Shown: piece after piece, positions 59,658 to 64,000 of the stretch
How positions within the stretch are numbered: the first letter of the stretch is position 1
How the letters are laid out: each line of letters starts with the position of its first letter
NCBI GenBank assembly: GCA_021732445.1
Contig: JAKFUZ010000002.1
Location: 124,001 to 188,000 of the forward strand
Source of the DNA: Sphingomonas sp.
GTDB lineage: Bacteria; Pseudomonadota; Alphaproteobacteria; Sphingomonadales; Sphingomonadaceae
Length of the DNA: 64,000 nucleotides
Direction: 5' to 3'
The notes under the pieces: generated by a model
Told to the model about the DNA's origin: nothing
Databases searched by the model: none
The model's input: only the letters and a program-made list of their open reading frames with translations
Translations under genes and position numbers: made by a program

Positions 59658-61118
59658 TTAGCTGACGCGTTCGGCGAGCAGGGTGAACTGGTCAACCGAC
59701 GAAATATCGTCCTGATCGGTCAGCCCCGTCGGATAATCACCCGTGAAGCACGCGTCGCAATGTGTCGGGCGGGTGGCGGCCCGGCCATCTTGGCCCAGCG
59801 CCTTGTAAAGGCCGTCGATCGAAATGAAGGCGAGGCTGTCAGCATGGATGAAATCCGTCATCCCCTCAACATCGAGTTTGGCCGCGAGCAGCTTTGCCCG
59901 TTCGGGCGTGTCCACGCCGTAAAAACAGCTATGCCGCGTTGGCGGGCTGGCGATGCGCATATGCACTTCGGCCGCGCCCGCATCGCGCATCATCTGCACG
60001 ATTTTGAGGCTGGTGGTACCGCGCACGATCGAGTCGTCAACCAGCACGACTCGCTTGCCCGTGATGAGCGCACGGTTGGCATTGTGCTTCAGCTTCACAC
60101 CCAGGTGGCGCACCTTGTCGCCGGGCTGAATGAACGTGCGCCCCACATAATGCGAGCGGATGATTCCCAGCTCGAAGGGTATGCCGGATGCCTGCGCATA
60201 GCCAATCGCTGCGGGCGTCCCCGAATCGGGCACCGGGATGACCAGATCGGCCGCGACCGGGCTTTCGACCGACAGCTGCGCGCCAATGGCCTTGCGCACG
60301 GTATAAACCGACTTGTCGCCGCTGATGGAATCAGGCCGCGAAAAATAGACATATTCAAAGATGCACGGGCGCGGCGCCATTTGGGCAAACGGGGTAATCG
60401 AGCGGATTTGGGAGCCTTGGGCGATAACCAGTTCACCAGGCTCGATGGCGCGCTCGAAAGTTGCGCCAACCACATCGAGCGCCACCGTCTCTGAGGCGAA
60501 GATGACCGCATCGCCCAGCCGGCCCATCACCAGCGGCCGAATGCCAAGCGGGTCACGGCACGCGATCATCCCCTCAGGCGTCATCACGATGAGCGAGTAG
60601 GCCCCCTCAACCTGTTTTAGCGCGTCGATGAACTTGTCGAGCAACGTCCGGTAGCTCGACGTCGCGACGAGATGGATGATCGTCTCGGTATCGGAGGTTG
60701 ACTGGAAAATGGAGCCGCGCCGCACGAGTTCACGCCGCAGCCGCGCCGCGTTCGAAATATTGCCATTGTGTGCAATCGCAAAGCCGCCGCTCTGGAGGTC
60801 TGCATAAAGCGGCTGCACATTGCGCAGCGCCGTTTCCCCGGTGGTCGAATAGCGCACATGGCCGCAGGCGGTGTTGCCCTGGAGCGCGCGGATCACGTCA
60901 TCGCGGTCAAAATTCCCCGCGACATGGCCCATCGCGCGGTGCGTGTGGAATTCGGCGCCGTCGAAGGTCGTGATGCCCGCCGCTTCCTGGCCGCGGTGCT
61001 GCAGGGCATGAAGGCCAAGCGCGACAAGCGCCGCTGCCTCGCCGTCGGTGCCGGAGACGCCGAAGATGCCGCATTCCTCCCGCAGCTTGTCGTCGTCAAA
61101 AGGGTTGGTTGTCAGCAT
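59658..61118 (-). CDS. purF: amidophosphoribosyltransferase
   Basis: First step of purine synthesis (486 aa). The start at 61118 gives a 15-residue propeptide (MLTTNPFDDDKLREE) before the catalytic Cys16 in CGIFGV, which becomes the N-terminal residue after cleavage. Class II glutaminase motifs include RGQEAAGI and HVRYSTTG; the PRPP site VVLVDDSIVRGTTS is near 360. Four cysteines of a possible Fe-S cluster are present (near CIFEYVYF, HSCFYGVD, HCDACF), as in the Bacillus type. Confidence 0.96.
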   Translation of the reverse strand: MLTTNPFDDDKLREECGIFGVSGTDGEAAALVALGLHALQHRGQEAAGITTFDGAEFHTHRAMGHVAGNFDRDDVIRALQGNTACGHVRYSTTGETALRNVQPLYADLQSGGFAIAHNGNISNAARLRRELVRRGSIFQSTSDTETIIHLVATSSYRTLLDKFIDALKQVEGAYSLIVMTPEGMIACRDPLGIRPLVMGRLGDAVIFASETVALDVVGATFERAIEPGELVIAQGSQIRSITPFAQMAPRPCIFEYVYFSRPDSISGDKSVYTVRKAIGAQLSVESPVAADLVIPVPDSGTPAAIGYAQASGIPFELGIIRSHYVGRTFIQPGDKVRHLGVKLKHNANRALITGKRVVLVDDSIVRGTTSLKIVQMMRDAGAAEVHMRIASPPTRHSCFYGVDTPERAKLLAAKLDVEGMTDFIHADSLAFISIDGLYKALGQDGRAATRPTHCDACFTGDYPTGLTDQDDISSVDQFTLLAERVS

Positions 61119-61288
61119 AGCCGCCCGCAAATGGTGCCGTGAGCGGGCATATAGGCGCAAGGGCGAGGGTTTGTCTCCTGTTTGTCATCATCGTTTGGCG
61201 CAGACCGCCAATTTCTGAAAAGGCGCGCGCCGGCAGGCGCAGGGGCCGGCTGTATCCGCGCCGCCAATCACGCTAAACCTGCGCTGGC

Positions 61289-61651
61289 ATGATCGATTCC
61301 CGCGAAACCGGCCTGGTGCTGAACCCGAAATATGACGCCGCTGGCCTTGTCGCCGCTGTCGTCACCGACGCTATGACCGGTGCGCTGCTGATGGTGGCTC
61401 ATATGAACGCGGCGGCGCTCGCCCGGACGCAAGCGACGGGTGAGGCCCATTTCTGGTCACGCAGCCGGCAGATGCTGTGGCGCAAGGGGGAAACCTCTGG
61501 CCATGTGCTGCGCGTGCGCGAAATGCGCGTCGATTGCGATCAGGACGCCCTGTGGCTCATCGTCGATGCGGCAGGTCCTGCCTGCCACACCGGCGCGCAA
61601 AGCTGCTTTTATCGCCGGATTGAGGGCGACGCCCTGGTTCGCATTGGATGA
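61289..61651 (+). CDS. hisI: phosphoribosyl-AMP cyclohydrolase
   Basis: Third step of histidine synthesis (120 aa). Zinc ligands are the Cys in VDCDQDALW (about residue 85) and two in [12 protein letters not shown] (about 100-111). [22 protein letters not shown] is the central family region (22 residues, about 51-72). It is the single-domain form without the HisE part. It is divergent from purF across 170 bp, and the lipoprotein gene overlaps its stop by ATGA. Confidence 0.95.
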   Translation: MIDSRETGLVLNPKYDAAGLVAAVVTDAMTGALLMVAHMNAAALARTQATGEAHFWSRSRQMLWRKGETSGHVLRVREMRVDCDQDALWLIVDAAGPACHTGAQSCFYRRIEGDALVRIG

Positions 61652-62166
61652 GGCGGGCGTTGCTTCTGCTGCTGGCGCTGGCGCTGCCGGGTGCGTGCAC
61701 CTTGCGGAGCGACGTTGCGACCAACCGTCTCGACGAGTCGGCGCCCGAGCTGGAAACCGCAGCAATTGCCGCTGGAGTCATCCCCGACCCGGCCAATACC
61801 GACCTTTCCGGATTATATGCGCGCGACACGGACAGGCTGTGCGTGGTGCCGTCACGCAACGGGTTCGCGATTGGCATCTTTGTGGATTATGGCGACCAGC
61901 AACTGTGCAGCGCCACAGGCACCGTGCGCAAATCCGGCGAATCGCTGTCGGTTGTCCTGGCGCGCGCGCCGGGATGTGCGTTCGATGCCCGCTTCGAGGG
62001 CGACCGGATCGTCCTGCCGGGCGCGCTGCCGCAGGAGTGTGCCAGCCTGTGCAGCGGCCGCGCCTCCATGGCCGCGCTCGACGTGCGCCAGTTGAGCGAT
62101 TCGGTATCCGAGGCGCGCACCATGCGCGACGCCAAGGGCCGGTTGCTCTGCAATGGCGACGAGTGA
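61648..62166 (+). CDS. predicted lipoprotein of unknown function
   Basis: A 172-aa protein with a signal sequence and lipobox ALALPGAC (Cys17). The middle part [18 protein letters not shown] and [20 protein letters not shown], with several cysteines ([12 protein letters not shown]), suggests a disulfide-stabilised periplasmic domain. I do not recognise a family. It is coupled to hisI by ATGA. Confidence 0.8.
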   Translation: MRRALLLLLALALPGACTLRSDVATNRLDESAPELETAAIAAGVIPDPANTDLSGLYARDTDRLCVVPSRNGFAIGIFVDYGDQQLCSATGTVRKSGESLSVVLARAPGCAFDARFEGDRIVLPGALPQECASLCSGRASMAALDVRQLSDSVSEARTMRDAKGRLLCNGDE

Positions 62167-62213
62167 TGCGCGCAACGTTGACGTTCACGTAAGCGGAGAT
62201 TAATCTGCGCCTC

Positions 62214-62624
62214 ATGGCTTCCATTCTTGCCTATGCGCCGATCGACCCGCACCCCGACCGGACCGAATTTTCGATATCAGACCTGTCCGCCGAGTTTGGC
62301 GTGACGGCGCGGGCGCTGCGTTTTTATGAAGATGAAGGTCTGATCGCGCCTGAACGACGCGGCACCGCACGCATTTACGCGTTGAGGGATCGTGCGCGGC
62401 TTGCCTGGATATTGCGCGGCAAACGGGTTGGGTTCAGCCTTGCCGAAATTCGCGAGATGATCGACCTGTACGACATTGGCGACGGCCGGCAGGCGCAGCG
62501 CGCGGTAACCATCAAGCGCTGCCGGGACAGGGTTGCCCTGCTCGACGCGCAGAAGCGCGACATTGACGCGGCAATCGACGAATTGACGCAGTTCATCGCC
62601 ATACTCGACCCGCAAACCGGCTGA
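62214..62624 (+). CDS. MerR family transcriptional regulator
   Basis: A 136-aa regulator. The winged helix is at about residues 18-55 (FSISDLSAEFGVTARALRFY, then EDEGLIAPERRGTARIY), followed by a coiled-coil dimer helix with RDRVALLDAQKRDIDAAIDEL. The C-terminus has no metal-binding cysteines. It lies 29 bp before an acyl-CoA dehydrogenase gene in the same direction, as in regulators of fatty or branched-chain acid breakdown (LiuR-type), which is the likely role by context. Confidence 0.9.
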   Translation: MASILAYAPIDPHPDRTEFSISDLSAEFGVTARALRFYEDEGLIAPERRGTARIYALRDRARLAWILRGKRVGFSLAEIREMIDLYDIGDGRQAQRAVTIKRCRDRVALLDAQKRDIDAAIDELTQFIAILDPQTG

Positions 62625-62653
62625 TTCCTTAGCAGAAAGACGGAACAAAGCAG

Positions 62654-64000
62654 ATGCCAACATACACCCCGCCGGTCCGCGACACGCGTTTTGTCCTCCA
62701 GCATGTCGTGGGCCTTGAACGGTTCGCCAATTTGCCCGGCTTCCAGAACGCGACGCCCGATGTGGTCGATGCCGTGCTTGATGAAGGCGGCAAGTTTGTT
62801 GCCGAGGTGCTGTTCCCGATCAACCATTCGGGTGACCAGGAAGGCTGCACCCGCCACGAAGATGGTTCCGTGACAACGCCCAAAGGCTTCAAGGCGGCGT
62901 ATGACCAGTTTGTAGAAGCGGGCTGGGGCACACTTTCGGCGCCAGAGGAATTTGGCGGGCAAGCCATGCCGCACGTCGTTTCCACGGCATTTGAGGAGTA
63001 TATGATTTCTGCGAACATGGCATTTGCCATGTATCCCGGGCTTACCCACGGTGCCGTTGCCTCGTTGCTGGTGAAGGGCAGCGATGAGCAAAAGGCCACC
63101 TATGTCCCCAACATGGTGTCGGGGAAATGGGGCGGCACAATGAACTTGACCGAGCCGCACTGTGGCACCGATCTTGGCCTCATCCGCACCCGCGCCGAGC
63201 CGCAGGCAGATGGTTCCTACGCCATCACGGGCACCAAGATTTTCATCTCGTCGGGTGAGCATGACCTGACCGAGAACATCATCCACCTGGTTCTCGCCAA
63301 AACACCGGGCGCGCCGGAAAGCTCAAAGGGCATTTCACTGTTCGTGGTGCCGAAATTCCTGGTGAATGCCGATGGCTCGCTTGGCGCGCGCAATGCGCTG
63401 GCGTGCGGGTCGATCGAGCACAAGATGGGCATTCACGCCAATTCCACCTGCGTGATGAACTATGACGGCGCGACCGGCTGGCTGGTGGGCGAGGAGATGA
63501 AAGGCCTTGCCGCCATGTTCATCATGATGAACACGGCCCGGCTCGGCGTTGGCCTGCAAGGACTGGGCGTTGCCGAAACCGCCTATCAGAACGCGGTGCA
63601 CTACGCGCATGATCGCCGCCAGGGGCGGGCGCTTACGGGGGCGGCGGAACCCGGGGAAAAGGCCGATACGCTGTTTGTCCATCCCGATGTACGCCGCATG
63701 CTGATGGACGCCAAGGCGCTGACCGAGGGCCTGCGCGCGCTGTGCCTGTGGGGCGCGCTCCAGGTCGATCTTGCGCATCTTGGCGCAACCGAGGAGGAGC
63801 GCCAGCTCGCCGACGATCTGATCGGCCTGCTCACCCCGGTCATCAAGGGCTATGGCACCGACAAGGGTTATGACATCGCCACCAATGCCCAGCAGGTTTA
63901 TGGCGGGCATGGCTACATCGCTGAATGGGGTATGGAACAATATGTCCGCGATGCGCGGATCGCGATGATCTATGAAGGCACCAACGGCGTGCAGGCGATG
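62654..64000 (+). CDS. acyl-CoA dehydrogenase, 3' end outside window
   Basis: Flavin enzyme of beta-oxidation; 449 codons are visible. The N-terminal [19 protein letters not shown] is the extra N-domain of long (about 590-600 aa) bacterial acyl-CoA dehydrogenases. FAD and substrate motifs are [18 protein letters not shown] and [15 protein letters not shown]. The catalytic Glu is in [12 protein letters not shown], at the very edge. It likely passes electrons via ETF to the ETF-QO at 35925 and is probably controlled by the MerR protein in front of it. Confidence 0.93.
   Translation, partial: MPTYTPPVRDTRFVLQHVVGLERFANLPGFQNATPDVVDAVLDEGGKFVAEVLFPINHSGDQEGCTRHEDGSVTTPKGFKAAYDQFVEAGWGTLSAPEEFGGQAMPHVVSTAFEEYMISANMAFAMYPGLTHGAVASLLVKGSDEQKATYVPNMVSGKWGGTMNLTEPHCGTDLGLIRTRAEPQADGSYAITGTKIFISSGEHDLTENIIHLVLAKTPGAPESSKGISLFVVPKFLVNADGSLGARNALACGSIEHKMGIHANSTCVMNYDGATGWLVGEEMKGLAAMFIMMNTARLGVGLQGLGVAETAYQNAVHYAHDRRQGRALTGAAEPGEKADTLFVHPDVRRMLMDAKALTEGLRALCLWGALQVDLAHLGATEEERQLADDLIGLLTPVIKGYGTDKGYDIATNAQQVYGGHGYIAEWGMEQYVRDARIAMIYEGTNGVQAM

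Overview
The window looks like chromosomal core genome of an aerobic, GC-rich alphaproteobacterium of the order Sphingomonadales. The pointers are a PEPxxWA-CTERM surface protein, an Entner-Doudoroff operon zwf-pgl-edd-glk-eda, a MutL carrying its own endonuclease motif, an ast-type arginine catabolism block without the usual astC/D/E neighbours, and gene orders typical of sphingomonads (mreBCD-mrdA, rpsF-rpsR-rplI facing fabD-fabG-acpP-fabF-mltG, purF-SDR). I cannot name the genus from the sequence alone. No rRNA, tRNA, CRISPR array, insertion sequence, integrase or phage gene was found. Gene density is very high, with many ATGA-type start/stop overlaps.

Layout. 1-4195 (minus): the cell-shape operon mreB-mreC-mreD-mrdA, whose last gene runs off the left edge. 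4344-6119: mutL, facing the ribosomal operon rpsF-rpsR-rplI (minus) across a bidirectional terminator. 7736-12157: fatty acid synthesis genes fabD, fabG, acpP, fabF and the cell-wall lyase mltG. 12192-17785 (minus): the complete Entner-Doudoroff operon, from glucose and glucose-6-phosphate to pyruvate and glyceraldehyde-3-phosphate. 17830-19320 (minus): a short-type argC coupled to an orphan SH3-domain gene, preceded by the wreck of a MarR-type regulator. 19528-21674: secG and pyrG. 21760-22354 (minus): a small heat-shock gene with a ROSE-type RNA thermometer and a sigma-32-like promoter. 22731-25177: lolC-lolD and a glutathione peroxidase. 25296-25880: a PEP-CTERM protein whose core resembles the LecA lectin fold. 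26010-31124: dnaE and an acyl-CoA synthetase. 31280-35808: a radical SAM protein, a small VOC protein, and the operon UDG-slt-moaB.

35925-44132 is one tight plus-strand run: ETF:quinone oxidoreductase, a TPR protein, ispE, an N-formylglutamate amidohydrolase, ilvD, a lipoprotein and an RNA (uracil-5) methyltransferase. truA and fmt (minus) stand back to back with recR and def (plus). 47004-53024 (minus) is a seven-gene run: an alpha/beta hydrolase, rppH, an M20 hydrolase, astA, astB, a 75-aa membrane protein and a CysQ-like phosphatase. 53288-58930 holds korA-korB, a DNA photolyase and a cyclopropane-fatty-acid synthase. It is followed by SDR and purF (minus), hisI with a lipoprotein (plus), a MerR regulator, and an acyl-CoA dehydrogenase cut by the right edge.

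Most of the window is ordinary housekeeping sequence, and I found no convincing new multi-gene system. The best leads are small: the LecA-like PEP-CTERM protein, the SH3 gene without its NlpC/P60 partner beside a decayed MarR gene, the M20 hydrolase inside the arginine succinyltransferase block, a cysteine-poor uracil-DNA-glycosylase-like protein, and the ROSE thermometer.
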